From NCBI GenBank assembly GCA_965213905.1, contig OZ243922.1:2294001-2358000 (forward strand): 64,000 bases of DNA. Direction: 5' to 3'. How positions within the stretch are numbered: position 1 is the stretch's first letter; each line of letters starts with the position of its first letter. The notes under the pieces were generated by a model that had not been told where the DNA came from, did no database searches, and saw only the letters and a program-made list of their open reading frames with translations. Positions 42,497 through 52,117 of this stretch are shown here, piece by piece. Both the position numbers and the translations under genes were made by a program. Source of the DNA: SIRX01 sp965213905 (GTDB lineage Bacteria > Actinomycetota > Rubrobacteria > Rubrobacterales > Rubrobacteraceae).

Positions 42497-43033
42497 GTGT
42501 CCGAAAAAGACAACGGCGCCGTGAGCAACGAACACGCGGTCCGGAACTTCGACGAGGGCGACGTAGTCGTATACCCCAACCACGGCGCGGGTTCCGTGGC
42601 CGCCGTAGAGGAAAAGACCGTGCTCGGAGAAGCGCGGCGGTACTACGTGATCTACATTCAGGACACCGGGCTTACCCTTAGCATCCCGGCCGACGGCGCC
42701 ACCGGGCTCCGTTACTGCGCGGACGAAGCCGGCGTGGCCGGGGCGCTCACGGTTTTGGAGGGCGGGCCGGCGGCGATGCCCCCCAACTGGAACCACCGGC
42801 TCAAGCACAACCAGAAAAAGCTGCGCGAGGGGAGCATAGATCAGGTCGCCGAGGTCGTACGGGACCTGAACGCCTACAGCAACGATCACGGCCTCTCCAC
42901 GGGAGAGCGAAACATGCTCATGAAAGCGCGCCAGATCCTGGTTTCCGAGATAGCACTCGCCAACGAGACAGAGTTGTCCGAAGCCGAGTTCCTCGTAAAC
43001 GGCGCCCTGGAGGGTGGAGGAGAAGAAACATAA
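42497..43033 (+). CDS. carD: CarD-family transcriptional regulator
   Basis: 178 residues from GTG 42497, three bases after disA. The RNAP-interacting domain starts FDEGDVVVYPNHGAGSVAAVEE, then YYVIYIQDTGLTLSIPADGA; the C-terminal helical DNA-binding part includes NWNHRLKHNQKKLREGSIDQV. CarD binds the RNAP beta lobe and stabilises open complexes, especially at rRNA promoters, in actinobacteria and relatives. The last four bases overlap the likely ispD start. Confidence 0.95.
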   Translation: MSEKDNGAVSNEHAVRNFDEGDVVVYPNHGAGSVAAVEEKTVLGEARRYYVIYIQDTGLTLSIPADGATGLRYCADEAGVAGALTVLEGGPAAMPPNWNHRLKHNQKKLREGSIDQVAEVVRDLNAYSNDHGLSTGERNMLMKARQILVSEIALANETELSEAEFLVNGALEGGGEET

Positions 43034-43728
43034 CCGTTTCTGCGACCACCATCGCCCTCGTATTGGCGGGGGGAATCGGCAGCCGCATGGGACGCCCCAA
43101 GCAGTTTATCGGGCTGCTCGGCAAACCCGCGCTTCACCACACCTTGCGGGCCTTCGAGGAGGCCGCCAGCGTAAGCCGCATATACGCCGTCGGGGACGAA
43201 GAAAGGATCGAAAACCTCGCCACGCAGGCGGGTATAAAGAAATACGTCGGCTGTGCCGAGCCGGGCGCGTCGCGCTCTCTCTCGACGCTTAGCGGGCTCA
43301 GTATGTGCGGCGAGAGCGACGATTCCGTGGTCCTGATCCACGACGGCTCCCGGTGCCTCGTTACACCCCAACTCATAGAGCGCGTGGCCCGGGAGGCTCA
43401 CGGCACCGTGGACGGCGTAATTCCAACCGTGCCCGTCTCGGATACCATAAAAGTCGCCCGGAACGGCTCCGTAGAATCCACCCTCGACCGGAGCAAGCTC
43501 CACGCCACCCAGACCCCGCAGGCTTTCCGGCTCGGGCTGCTCAGGAGGATCTACACCTCATCCGAAGAGTTGTTGCGGGCCGCCACCGACGACGCCTCGC
43601 TCGTGGAGCAAGAAGGGGGGCGCGTGGGGATCGTGGCCGGCGAGAAGACCAACATAAAGCTCACCTCGCCCGAAGACCTCGTGCTGGCCGAGGCGATCCT
43701 GATGTCCCGCAACGGGGTACGGCACTGA
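43030..43728 (+). CDS. ispD: 2-C-methyl-D-erythritol 4-phosphate cytidylyltransferase
   Basis: About 232 residues. CTP-binding LVLAGGIGSRMGRPKQF, then VLIHDGSRCLVTP and TQTPQAFRLGLL are the family motifs; third step of the MEP isoprenoid pathway. The first beta strand (TTIALVLAGG) lies upstream of the first TTG (43063), so translation must begin earlier. No ATG, GTG or TTG exists there; ATA 43030 overlaps the carD stop as ATAA, 10-12 bases after GGAGGAG. An AUA start is inferred. Confidence 0.93.
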   Translation: MTVSATTIALVLAGGIGSRMGRPKQFIGLLGKPALHHTLRAFEEAASVSRIYAVGDEERIENLATQAGIKKYVGCAEPGASRSLSTLSGLSMCGESDDSVVLIHDGSRCLVTPQLIERVAREAHGTVDGVIPTVPVSDTIKVARNGSVESTLDRSKLHATQTPQAFRLGLLRRIYTSSEELLRAATDDASLVEQEGGRVGIVAGEKTNIKLTSPEDLVLAEAILMSRNGVRH

Positions 43729-44210
43729 GTTTCCGGGTCGGCCTGGGCGTGGACGTTCACGCTTTCGCAAAGCCGGGAGAAGAGCGCAAGCTCGTATTGG
43801 GCGGTGTTGAGATACCGTTCGGCCGCGGACTCACCGGGCACTCCGACGCCGACGTATTGGCCCACGCCGTAACGGACGCTCTGCTCGGGGCCGCCGGCAT
43901 GGAAGATATCGGCCACTACTTCCCCGACACCGACCCGCGTTACGAAGGTGCGGATTCCATAGAGTTACTCGAAAAAGTGCGCGAGTTGGTCGGGGAAAAT
44001 TGGTCTGTGGCGAACGTGGACGCGGTCCTGATCTGCGAGCAGCCGAAGATCCGGGACCACCGGGACGAGATGAAGAAGAACCTGGCAAACGCCTTGGAGG
44101 TCGAAGCCTCTCAAGTCGGGGTGCGGGGCACGACCTCCGAGGGGTTGGGTTTTACGGGCCGGGAGGAAGGCATAGCCTCCCAGGCCGTTTGCCTTTTGGA
44201 GAGGCGGTGA
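43725..44210 (+). CDS. ispF: 2-C-methyl-D-erythritol 2,4-cyclodiphosphate synthase
   Basis: 161 residues. Metal ligands in GVDVHAF (Asp, His) and the later His in TGHSDADVLAHAVTDALLG; FPDTDPRYEGADSIELL and RGTTSEGLGFTGREEGI complete the fold. Acts two steps after IspD (the IspE gene is elsewhere). The only start giving the needed N-terminal strand is CTG 43725, overlapping the ispD stop as CTGA. It overlaps gltX by four bases. Confidence 0.94.
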   Translation: MSFRVGLGVDVHAFAKPGEERKLVLGGVEIPFGRGLTGHSDADVLAHAVTDALLGAAGMEDIGHYFPDTDPRYEGADSIELLEKVRELVGENWSVANVDAVLICEQPKIRDHRDEMKKNLANALEVEASQVGVRGTTSEGLGFTGREEGIASQAVCLLERR

Positions 44211-45496
44211 GCGGGGTTCGGGTTCGTTTCGCGCCGAGCCCCACGGGCTTGCTGCACCCCGGCGGCGCCCGCACCGCGCTCTTCAACTACCTCTTCGCGC
44301 GGCGCCACGGCGGAACGCTCGTGCTCCGCATCGAGGACACCGACCGGGCGCGCAGCAGTCGGGATTTCGAGGCGGCGCAGCTAGAAGACCTTCGCTGGCT
44401 CGGCCTCACGTTCGATGAGGGGCCGTACCGTCAGGGCGAACGCGGAAAGCTGTACGACGGGGCTGTAGAATGCCTATCGGAGAAGGAACTAACATACGAA
44501 TCAGAGGATGCCGAAGGCCGCCGGGCACTGTACTTTCGTCCGCCGGTTCGGCAGGGTAGTTTCCGGGACGAGCTGCGAGGAGAGGTTCCGTTCGGGGACA
44601 TAGAAGACTTCGTGATCCTCAAGTCCGACGGTACTCCGTCCTACAACTTTGCGGCCGTCGTGGATGACTTGGAGATGGAGATCAGCCACGTAGTACGGGG
44701 CGAAGAGCATCTCTCGAATACCGCCCGTCAGTCGCTCCTCTACCGGGCGCTCGGTGCTGAGGAGCCGGCCTTCATCCACCTCGGCCTCATCCTCGGTCCC
44801 GATGGAAAGAAACTCTCCAAGCGGCACGGCTCTGAAAACATCGCCGCCTACAGGGAAGAAGGATACTTGCCGGAGGCGCTCGTCAACCACCTCGCGCTCC
44901 TCGGCTGGACGCACCCGGAAGGCGAAGAAGAGTTCGCGGATCTATCGGAGCTGGCCCGGGAATGGGACCCTTCGCGGCTCCGGGCGAGCCCCGCCAACTT
45001 CGACGCGGACCGGCTTTTATCCCTCAACGCCCACCACGTCCGGGGCCTGTCACCGGAGGAGTTGCGGCGGCGTTTGGAGCCGTTTCTCGGAGAGCCGCTT
45101 CCCGAAGGCAGGGAAAACCTTGCGGTCGAGGCTATACAGCAGGAGATGCGGCTGCTCTCGGAGGCTCCGCGGTTGCTGCGGGAGATCGTCGGTCCGGTAG
45201 ACCCTGCGGAGTTCGCCGATAAGTTGCCGGAGGCTGCGGAGAAAGTGTTCGGAAAAGCCTACGAATTGCTCGAAAAAAACCGTGTCGAGGATTTGGAGAA
45301 AGCCAGGGCCTTAGTCGGTGATCTACGTGCGTGGGCGAAAAAAGAGGGCATAAAGACCCGCGACCTGCTCCATCCGCTGCGGCTCGCGCTTACGGGTCGC
45401 AGCCGGGGACCGGAGATGGCGTACCTCTTCGCGGTGCTCGGCGCGGAAGAGGTGCGGAACAGGATAGAGCAGTCAAAGAGTAGTGTAATGAGGTAG
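44207..45496 (+). CDS. gltX: glutamyl-tRNA synthetase
   Basis: 429 residues. HIGH region is PTGLLHPGGARTALFNYL, KMSKS is KKLSKRHG. RIEDTDRARSS and the glutamate-binding blocks are intact. It is somewhat short, with a compact anticodon-binding half and no zinc cluster. Whether it also charges tRNA-Gln cannot be told. GTG 44207 follows GGAGAGG and overlaps the ispF stop. Confidence 0.95.
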   Translation: MSGVRVRFAPSPTGLLHPGGARTALFNYLFARRHGGTLVLRIEDTDRARSSRDFEAAQLEDLRWLGLTFDEGPYRQGERGKLYDGAVECLSEKELTYESEDAEGRRALYFRPPVRQGSFRDELRGEVPFGDIEDFVILKSDGTPSYNFAAVVDDLEMEISHVVRGEEHLSNTARQSLLYRALGAEEPAFIHLGLILGPDGKKLSKRHGSENIAAYREEGYLPEALVNHLALLGWTHPEGEEEFADLSELAREWDPSRLRASPANFDADRLLSLNAHHVRGLSPEELRRRLEPFLGEPLPEGRENLAVEAIQQEMRLLSEAPRLLREIVGPVDPAEFADKLPEAAEKVFGKAYELLEKNRVEDLEKARALVGDLRAWAKKEGIKTRDLLHPLRLALTGRSRGPEMAYLFAVLGAEEVRNRIEQSKSSVMR

Positions 45497-45556
45497 ATTC
45501 TGCGACTGCTTCTGTTTCGAGTTGCGGTTGTCTGGGTGACTGAGTATTAGTTGGTT

Positions 45557-45928
45557 CTACCAATTGCTACCATGCCCCCTGTAGTTTTCTGAGGGCTGAT
45601 CGAAGATATTCTGAACTTTCTCTTTTTCCAGGCGCTGCTTTTTTCTGATAGTTCTTCGTTCTCCCCTAACATAGCGTACTAAGAAATTTCCAAAAGCTGA
45701 CGCAGCGAGAGTGGGAACTACGAGCAAAAATATCTGCTGCCAGATAGTGAGATTCAAAAGTCCAAAAAGTTGAAGGCCTATAATCGATCCACCGTATAAG
45801 AGACCTGCGAACGCAGAAACTCCGGACAGCTTACGGACAAAAAGGTTGAATTGCCGCTCGCCCATCCTTAAAAACTTTTCTAGTAACTCTGTACGTCTAT
45901 TTCCTATGAGGGTTTTTACCCGCTCCAC
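45557..45928 (-). CDS. small two-helix membrane protein, function unknown
   Basis: 123 residues. Two membrane segments (SGVSAFAGLLYGGSIIGLQL and IWQQIFLLVVPTLAASAFGN) lie between charged ends; the C-terminus is very basic (RYVRGERRTIRKKQRLEKEK). It resembles DUF445/YjiN-like anchors only loosely. Codon use has many A/T third positions unlike neighbours, suggesting transfer. GTG 45928 has GGAGGAAGT upstream. It interrupts the gltX-cysS block on the opposite strand. Confidence 0.7.
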   Translation of the reverse strand: MERVKTLIGNRRTELLEKFLRMGERQFNLFVRKLSGVSAFAGLLYGGSIIGLQLFGLLNLTIWQQIFLLVVPTLAASAFGNFLVRYVRGERRTIRKKQRLEKEKVQNIFDQPSENYRGHGSNW

Positions 45929-46002
45929 ACTTCCTCCTCGCCGCTAAAAAGAAGCATCTGTATCTTATACGATGTCAATCTAAAGAGTTTCGCAGCCTAC
46001 GA

Positions 46003-46031
46003 TTGTTGGTCCTTCAATACTCGGGTACAGT
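46003..46031 (+). promoter_or_regulatory. promoter of cysS
   Basis: TTGTTG (46003-46008), 17-base spacer, TACAGT (46026-46031). The cysS ATG is six bases further, implying a leaderless transcript. Confidence 0.6.
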
Positions 46032-46037
46032 ACCGGT

Positions 46038-47465
46038 ATGAGCATCCGCGTACACGACACCTTGAGCGGCAGCTATGTAGAGGTTGGGCAAAACGGCCGG
46101 GTCGGGCTCTACGTCTGCGGCCCGACGGTCTACAACGACATCCACATCGGCAACATGCGGGCGCCGCTGTTCTGGGACGTGGTGGTCCGGTACCTCAAGA
46201 GCCGGGACTACGAGGTCACCTTTGTCCAGAACATAACGGACATCGAGGACAAGATCATCGCCAAAGCAAACGAGGAAGGCGTCTCCTGGAAGGAGATCGT
46301 TGACCGCTACACGGATTCTTTTCACGGACGGCTGGAGACGATGGGGGTGGGGTTGCCGGATGTGGAACCCCGGGCGACCGAGCATATACCGGAGATGATC
46401 TCGCTAATAGAAGACCTCATCGGGGCGGGATACGCTTACGCTCCCAGCGAAGCCAACGGCGACGTCTACTACTCCGTCGAGAGCTTCCCGAATTACGGAG
46501 CCCTCTCCCGCCAGAAGCCGGACGAGATGCGGGACTCCGAGAAAGCGGAGACGGGCTATAAAAAGAGCCCGCTGGACTTCACGCTCTGGAAGGCGTCGAA
46601 GCCGGGTGAGCCTTCGTGGGAGAGCCCGTGGGGGCCGGGACGCCCGGGTTGGCACATAGAATGCTCGGCGATGGTCGAGAAGCACCTGCCGGATGGGGCG
46701 GACATCCACGGCGGCGGCAACGACCTGCGCTTTCCGCACCACGAGAACGAGCTGGCACAGAGCACGGCTTCGTCAAGGGCACATCCGGACCACACGTTCG
46801 TCCGGGCCTGGGCACACCACGGGATGGTCACGCTCGCCGACAACAAGATGGCGAAATCCGTCGGGAACGTTTTGGACGTAAAGAACGCCGTCGAACGCCA
46901 CGGTCGCAACGCCTTGAGGATGTGGTTGTTGCAGAGCCACTACTCGCAACCTATAGACTACTCCGAAGAGATCCTGGAGGAGAAACGACGTTCGTACGAG
47001 CACTTGATGCGTTTCTACCGGCAGATCTCCGCTTCGTCGAGTGCTTCGGAGCTTTCGGCGAAACTGGCCACGGAGTTGCGCGATAAGTTCGACGCGGCGA
47101 TGCAGGATGATTTCAACACGTCGGAGGCCCTCGCCGCCGTTTTCGGGGCAGCCCGGCGCGTCGGACAGGAAATCTCCGGTCGTCCCGAAGCCGCGACGGA
47201 GTTTGCTTCCTTAAAAGACGCTCTAGAAGAGGTGCTCGGAATCTTCGGGTTTGATCTCGCTGAAGAGCAGGTCGCAGAGATCGAAAGTGTAAATATCCGG
47301 TACGAGGGAGACCCTGGGGAAGAGGTCTTGAAAAAGGTCGCCCGTCGTGAACTGGCGCGGCAACGGAAAGATTGGGCGGCGGCCGACGGGCTTCGCGACG
47401 AACTAGCCGCCGAGGGCTGGATGGTCGAGGATACCCTCGAAGGTCCCATCCTGAACCGCCGGTAA
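46038..47465 (+). CDS. cysS: cysteinyl-tRNA synthetase
   Basis: 475 residues. HIGH is NDIHIGNMRAP; KMSKS is KMAKSVGN. Zinc ligands are CGPTVYN at the N-terminus, and C-H-E later (WHIECSAM, HHENELAQ). The QNITDIEDK and DIHGGGNDLRFPHHENE blocks are diagnostic. No Shine-Dalgarno. rlmB follows after four bases. Confidence 0.97.
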   Translation: MSIRVHDTLSGSYVEVGQNGRVGLYVCGPTVYNDIHIGNMRAPLFWDVVVRYLKSRDYEVTFVQNITDIEDKIIAKANEEGVSWKEIVDRYTDSFHGRLETMGVGLPDVEPRATEHIPEMISLIEDLIGAGYAYAPSEANGDVYYSVESFPNYGALSRQKPDEMRDSEKAETGYKKSPLDFTLWKASKPGEPSWESPWGPGRPGWHIECSAMVEKHLPDGADIHGGGNDLRFPHHENELAQSTASSRAHPDHTFVRAWAHHGMVTLADNKMAKSVGNVLDVKNAVERHGRNALRMWLLQSHYSQPIDYSEEILEEKRRSYEHLMRFYRQISASSSASELSAKLATELRDKFDAAMQDDFNTSEALAAVFGAARRVGQEISGRPEAATEFASLKDALEEVLGIFGFDLAEEQVAEIESVNIRYEGDPGEEVLKKVARRELARQRKDWAAADGLRDELAAEGWMVEDTLEGPILNRR

Positions 47466-47469
47466 TCAG

Positions 47470-48180
47470 TTGAAGCAGGAAATCATCTACGGCATCCGGC
47501 CGGTGGTCGAAGCCCTGCGCAGCACCCGGCGCGAGGTGTACGAGGTTCTGGACTCCTCGGGCAACGGCGAGGTCTCCTCGGAAGCCCACGAGCACGGCGC
47601 GCCGCTCAAACAAACATCCCGAAACCACCTGGAAGAGTTGTCCCGTGGCGGCATGCACCAGGGCGTCGTGGCGCGCGTAAGCCCGTATCCTTACTCGGGG
47701 CTGGACGAAATCCTGGGCGCCGAAGACCCTTTGGTGCTGGTTTTGGACGGCGTCACCGACCCGCAGAACCTCGGCGCGGCGCTGAGGGTCGCCGAGGGGG
47801 CGGGCGCCGGCGGCGTGGTGATCCCGAAAGACAAGGCCGTTGGTGTCACGGCGGCGGCGGTCAAGGCGAGCGCGGGGGCGAGCGAGCACGTCCGGGTGGC
47901 CCGGGAGACCAACTTGCGGCGCTCCGTGGACCGGATGAAGAAGAAAGGCTTCTGGGTCTACGCCGCCGAGGCCGGTGGGAGCGGCTACGCGAGCGTGGAC
48001 CTTACGGGTCCCGTCGGTTTGGTGCTCGGAAGCGAGGGACGCGGGGTACGGCGGCTGGTGCGCGAGGGCTGCGACGGAGAAATCTCCATCCCGATGCTCG
48101 GCTCCGTAGAATCATTAAACGTTTCGGTGGCGACGGCCGTGCTTTTGTACGAAGCCCGGAGGCAACGCGGGTGGCCCTGA
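47470..48180 (+). CDS. rlmB: 23S rRNA (guanosine-2'-O)-methyltransferase RlmB
   Basis: 236 residues, SPOUT fold. N-terminal substrate-binding domain (IYGIRPVVEALRS), then the trefoil-knot motifs DGVTDPQNLGAALRVAEGAG, LVLGSEGRGVRRLV and IPMLGSVESLNVSVATAVLLYE. It methylates G2251 in the peptidyl-transferase loop. Start TTG 47470. The cysS-rlmB-rae1 order matches Bacillus, without the MiniIII gene between. Confidence 0.94.
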   Translation: MKQEIIYGIRPVVEALRSTRREVYEVLDSSGNGEVSSEAHEHGAPLKQTSRNHLEELSRGGMHQGVVARVSPYPYSGLDEILGAEDPLVLVLDGVTDPQNLGAALRVAEGAGAGGVVIPKDKAVGVTAAAVKASAGASEHVRVARETNLRRSVDRMKKKGFWVYAAEAGGSGYASVDLTGPVGLVLGSEGRGVRRLVREGCDGEISIPMLGSVESLNVSVATAVLLYEARRQRGWP

Positions 48181-48659
48181 TCCTGGACGGCTACAACCTC
48201 ATCGGCGCCCTCGGCCGCTATCAGGAAGTCGGTGACTTCGCCGCGGCCCGCGAGCTGCTAACGAATGACACGCTAAAAGCCTCGGGCTGGACGGGACAGG
48301 AGATAGTCCTCGTCTACGACGCCCACCGGAGCCCGGAAGCCGAAAGAACCGAACTAATGGCCGGCGGCGCGGTCCGCGTCATCTACAGTGCGCCCGGCCA
48401 ATCAGCCGACGACGTTATAGAACGCCTGCTCGACAAACTTCCCGGCCCATCCACAGTCTACACGGGAGACTTCGCCCTACAACGCACCGCCCTGGCCCGC
48501 GGGGCCGCCCGCGCCACGCCGAGAGAGTTCGGAGATTTACTCGACGAACTGCCGGCCCTCACCCGCCATCCGGAAACACGCCGACGGTCTAGCATCGGCG
48601 ACCGAATGACCCCCGAAGTCCGTCGTAAGCTCGAAGAGGTGCGCCGCAGGTCGGAGTAA
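48171..48659 (+). CDS. rae1: NYN-domain ribosome-associated endoribonuclease (Rae1/YacP)
   Basis: 162 residues. PIN-like NYN fold: LILDGYNLIGAL, then IVLVYDAHRSPEAERTE, SADDVIERLL and VYTGDFALQRTA hold the acidic residues. In Bacillus, Rae1 cuts mRNA in the ribosomal A site. Its GTG overlaps the rlmB end by ten bases. The C-terminus is a basic helix. Confidence 0.88.
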   Translation: MALILDGYNLIGALGRYQEVGDFAAARELLTNDTLKASGWTGQEIVLVYDAHRSPEAERTELMAGGAVRVIYSAPGQSADDVIERLLDKLPGPSTVYTGDFALQRTALARGAARATPREFGDLLDELPALTRHPETRRRSSIGDRMTPEVRRKLEEVRRRSE

Positions 48660-48660
48660 G

Positions 48661-48686
48661 CGTCAGGTTATAGGCTTCAGGTAAGA
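48661..48686 (+). repeat. intergenic repeat, copy A (upstream of tRNA cluster)
   Basis: CGTCAGGTTATAGGCTTCAG followed by GTAAGA. It is roughly the reverse complement of copy B at 48786-48817, so the two form an inverted pair about 100 bases apart. Related copies occur at 53924, 54046 and 61639. Confidence 0.7.
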
Positions 48687-48785
48687 GGATTATGATGGAG
48701 TCTGGTGATCCGTCCTGGAGTATCCTCGAAGAAGCGGCTGCTAGAATAGTCGTTGTCAGGACGGTATAGAAGGTTGGCCGGTAAA

Positions 48786-48817
48786 CCTGACGGCTGAAGC
48801 CTGACACCTGAAACCTT
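48786..48817 (+). repeat. intergenic repeat, copy B
   Basis: CCTGACGGCTGAAGCCTGAC then ACCTGAAACCTT. Inverted relative to copy A. It ends five bases before tRNA-Thr. Confidence 0.7.
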
Positions 48818-48821
48818 TCAA

Positions 48822-48893
48822 GCCCGGGTAGCTCAGAGGTAGAGCAGCCGCCTTGTAAGCGGCCGGTCGGGGGTTCGATTCCCTTCCCGGGCT
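48822..48893 (+). tRNA. tRNA-Thr (TGT)
   Basis: Acceptor GCCCGGG/CCCGGGC. Anticodon loop CTTGTAA on stem GCCGC/GCGGC gives TGT. Discriminator T, CCA not encoded. Confidence 0.93.
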
Positions 48894-48975
48894 CTAATCC
48901 CGCATTCGTTGAAAAGTTGCAACCGTTTGTTACCATATTCGGGCGTTTCGGGGCGTCGAAGTCCCGGTCGCGGCC

Positions 48976-49057
48976 GGGGGTGTGCCCGAGCGGCCAAAGG
49001 GAGCAGACTGTAAATCTGCCGGCTTCGCCTTCGAAGGTTCGAATCCTTCCGCCCCCA
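48976..49057 (+). tRNA. tRNA-Tyr (GTA)
   Basis: Class II tRNA with a long variable arm. Acceptor GGGGGTG/CGCCCCC, anticodon loop CTGTAAA giving GTA, T-stem GAAGG/CCTTC, discriminator A. Confidence 0.93.
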
Positions 49058-49068
49058 TAGACGAACAT

Positions 49069-49140
49069 GCCCCTGTAGCTCAGTGGTAGAGCACCTCCAT
49101 GGTAAGGAGGGGGTCAGCGGTTCAAGTCCGCTCGGGGGCT
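49069..49140 (+). tRNA. tRNA-Thr (GGT)
   Basis: Acceptor GCCCCTG/CGGGGGC. Stem CCTCC/GGAGG with loop ATGGTAA gives anticodon GGT. Discriminator T. Confidence 0.93.
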
Positions 49141-49175
49141 CTCGGTCCGGAAGATCTGGACCGCGACGTAAACGT

Positions 49176-49249
49176 GGCGGTGTAGCTCAGTCGGTTAGAG
49201 CAGCGGAATCATAATCCGCGTGTCGCAGGTTCGAGTCCTGCCACCGCTA
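49176..49249 (+). tRNA. tRNA-Met (CAT), elongator type
   Basis: Acceptor GGCGGTG/CACCGCT, stem GCGGA/TCCGC, loop ATCATAA. It lacks the three-G:C initiator signature seen at 22672. It could instead be the lysidine-modified tRNA-Ile; Met is the default reading. Confidence 0.88.
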
Positions 49250-49290
49250 CTACCCAGTGGCGAAGATAGTAAAGAGAAAGGAACTTTAGG

Positions 49291-50493
<1,203 letters not shown>

Positions 50494-50509
50494 GAACAGT
50501 AAACCGGCG

Positions 50510-50534
50510 GGGGCGGGGTAGGTTCCCCCGCCCC
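50510..50534 (+). terminator. GC-rich hairpin after tuf
   Basis: GGGGCGGGG (50510-50518) pairs with CCCCGCCCC (50526-50534). There is no T run, so it may act as a partial terminator or RNA stabiliser before rpmG. Confidence 0.4.
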
Positions 50535-50553
50535 TGTGATTTGGAGGAAAGTT

Positions 50554-50703
50554 GTGCGACAATTAGTAACGCTGGCTTGTGATGAGTGCAAGCGTCGGAA
50601 TTACCACACACGTAAAAATCGGCGGAACACTCCGGATCGCATCCAGCTAAGTAAGTTTTGCCCGTGGTGCCGGGAGCATACGGCGCACCGGGAAACGCGG
50701 TAG
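50554..50703 (+). CDS. rpmG: ribosomal protein L33
   Basis: 49 residues. Zinc-binding form with CDEC (9-12) and CPWC (36-39); RKNRRNTPDRIQLSKFCPWC is typical. GTG start with GGAGGAAAG upstream. It sits in the usual place between tuf and secE. Confidence 0.95.
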   Translation: MRQLVTLACDECKRRNYHTRKNRRNTPDRIQLSKFCPWCREHTAHRETR

Positions 50704-50728
50704 TAACGCGGTAGCAGCGGAGTAGCAA

Positions 50729-50801
50729 AGGGCAGTAGCTCAGTTGGAAGAGCAGCGGTCTCCAAAACCGCAGGTCGTGGGTTCGAGTCCCTCCTGCCCT
50801 G
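50729..50801 (+). tRNA. tRNA-Trp (CCA)
   Basis: Acceptor AGGGCAG/CTGCCCT, stem GCGGT/ACCGC, loop CTCCAAA giving anticodon CCA. One T-T mismatch in the T-stem. Discriminator G. Position before secE is conserved. Confidence 0.93.
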
Positions 50802-50832
50802 CTCATAAAGAGAAAGCCAGGCGAGGAAGTAA

Positions 50833-51096
50833 ATGGGTAAAAGAAAAGGCTCTACGGTGACCCGGGGGTCCAGAGGTTCGCAACAACAGAAGAAAAAGCA
50901 ACCCCAGGGCCGCATCGCGCGGTTACAAGACTTCGTGCGCGGCGTGCGATCCGAGTTGCGGAAGGTTAGTTGGCCGAACCGGGATCAGCTCCAGCAGAGC
51001 ACGATGGTGGTTATCATCATCGTAGTGACGCTCGGGGCTTACGTCGCCGCCTGGGACTTCGTCTTTGGTACCCTGGCGCGGTTGATCTTTTCGTAG
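50833..51096 (+). CDS. secE: preprotein translocase subunit SecE
   Basis: 87 residues. A basic N-terminal extension, the conserved amphipathic helix FVRGVRSELRKVSWPNRDQL and one membrane segment (STMVVIIIVVTLGAYVAAWDF). Stabilises SecY. GAGGAAGTAA precedes ATG; nusG follows. Confidence 0.95.
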   Translation: MGKRKGSTVTRGSRGSQQQKKKQPQGRIARLQDFVRGVRSELRKVSWPNRDQLQQSTMVVIIIVVTLGAYVAAWDFVFGTLARLIFS

Positions 51097-51111
51097 CGGG
51101 AGCGTTTTGTT

Positions 51112-51642
51112 TTGAAGAAGTGGTACGTTGTTAATACATATTCCGGTCACGAGAACAAGGTCCGCACCACGATGGAGCGCCGGATCGAGTCTTTGGGCCT
51201 GGATCGCTTTTTCGGGGAAATCCAAATTCCTACAGAGAGCGTTATCGAGATCAAAAACGGCAAGAAGGTTCCCGTTGTGCAGCGCCAGTTCCCGGGCTAC
51301 CTCCTGGTGAACATGGACATGAACGACAACACCTGGCAGATCGTGCGCCAAACGCCGGGCGTTACCCAGATCGTCGGGGCCGGGGATAAACCGATACCGC
51401 TCTCGCGGTCTGAGGTGGAACGACTGCTGCACCCGGGCGAGCAGGAGACCCGCGAGAAAGTCAAGACGACGGTGGACTACGAAGTCGGGGAGACCGTGCG
51501 GGTTATCGGCGGGCCGCTCTCGGATTTCGAGGGCCAGATCTCCGACATCAACGTGGACCAGTCGAGGCTGAAGGTGCTGGTCTCCATCTTCGGGCGCGAG
51601 ACGCCCGTCGAGCTTTCGTTTGGCCAGGTGGCGAAACTCTAG
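51112..51642 (+). CDS. nusG: transcription antitermination factor NusG
   Basis: 176 residues from TTG. NGN domain (KKWYVVNTYSGHENKV, then RQFPGYLLVNMDM) and a KOW domain (FEGQISDINVDQSRLKVLVSIFGRETPVELSF). Couples RNAP with ribosome or Rho. Part of secE-nusG-rplKA. Confidence 0.97.
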   Translation: MKKWYVVNTYSGHENKVRTTMERRIESLGLDRFFGEIQIPTESVIEIKNGKKVPVVQRQFPGYLLVNMDMNDNTWQIVRQTPGVTQIVGAGDKPIPLSRSEVERLLHPGEQETREKVKTTVDYEVGETVRVIGGPLSDFEGQISDINVDQSRLKVLVSIFGRETPVELSFGQVAKL

Positions 51643-51679
51643 GTACAGCCAAACTCCAAAGAAACCGAGAGGAATTTTT

Positions 51680-52117
51680 ATGGGCAGAGGACGCGGGCGC
51701 CGCGTAGCGCGCAAACTGAAATTGCAGATCACCGGCGGGCAGGCAAACCCCGCCCCACCGGTCGGGCCGGCGCTGGGTCAGGCGCAGGTGAACATCGGAG
51801 AGTTCGTGCGGCAATTCAACGACGCCACACGGGATCAGATGGGCCAGATCATCCCCGTAGAGATCACGGTCTTCGAGGACCGCTCGTTTACTTTTATAAC
51901 CAAGACGCCCCCGGCGGCGTTCCTGCTCAAGCAGGCCGCGGGACTGGACAAGGGTAGCGGCGAGCCGAACATGAATAAGGTCGGCGAGGTCAGCCGGTCG
52001 CAGGTCGAAGAAATAGCGCAAACCAAGATGCCGGACCTCAACGCCGCCAGCCTGGATGGCGCGGCGAAGATCGTCGAGGGTACGGCCCGGAGCATGGGGA
52101 TTACGGTCAATGGGTAG
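51680..52117 (+). CDS. rplK: ribosomal protein L11
   Basis: 145 residues. ARKLKLQITGGQANPAPPVGP and the C-terminal rRNA-binding NMNKVGEVSRSQVEEIAQTKM are characteristic. Basic MGRGRGRR extension at the N-terminus. ATG with GAGAGGAA upstream. It overlaps rplA by eight bases. Confidence 0.97.
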   Translation: MGRGRGRRVARKLKLQITGGQANPAPPVGPALGQAQVNIGEFVRQFNDATRDQMGQIIPVEITVFEDRSFTFITKTPPAAFLLKQAAGLDKGSGEPNMNKVGEVSRSQVEEIAQTKMPDLNAASLDGAAKIVEGTARSMGITVNG

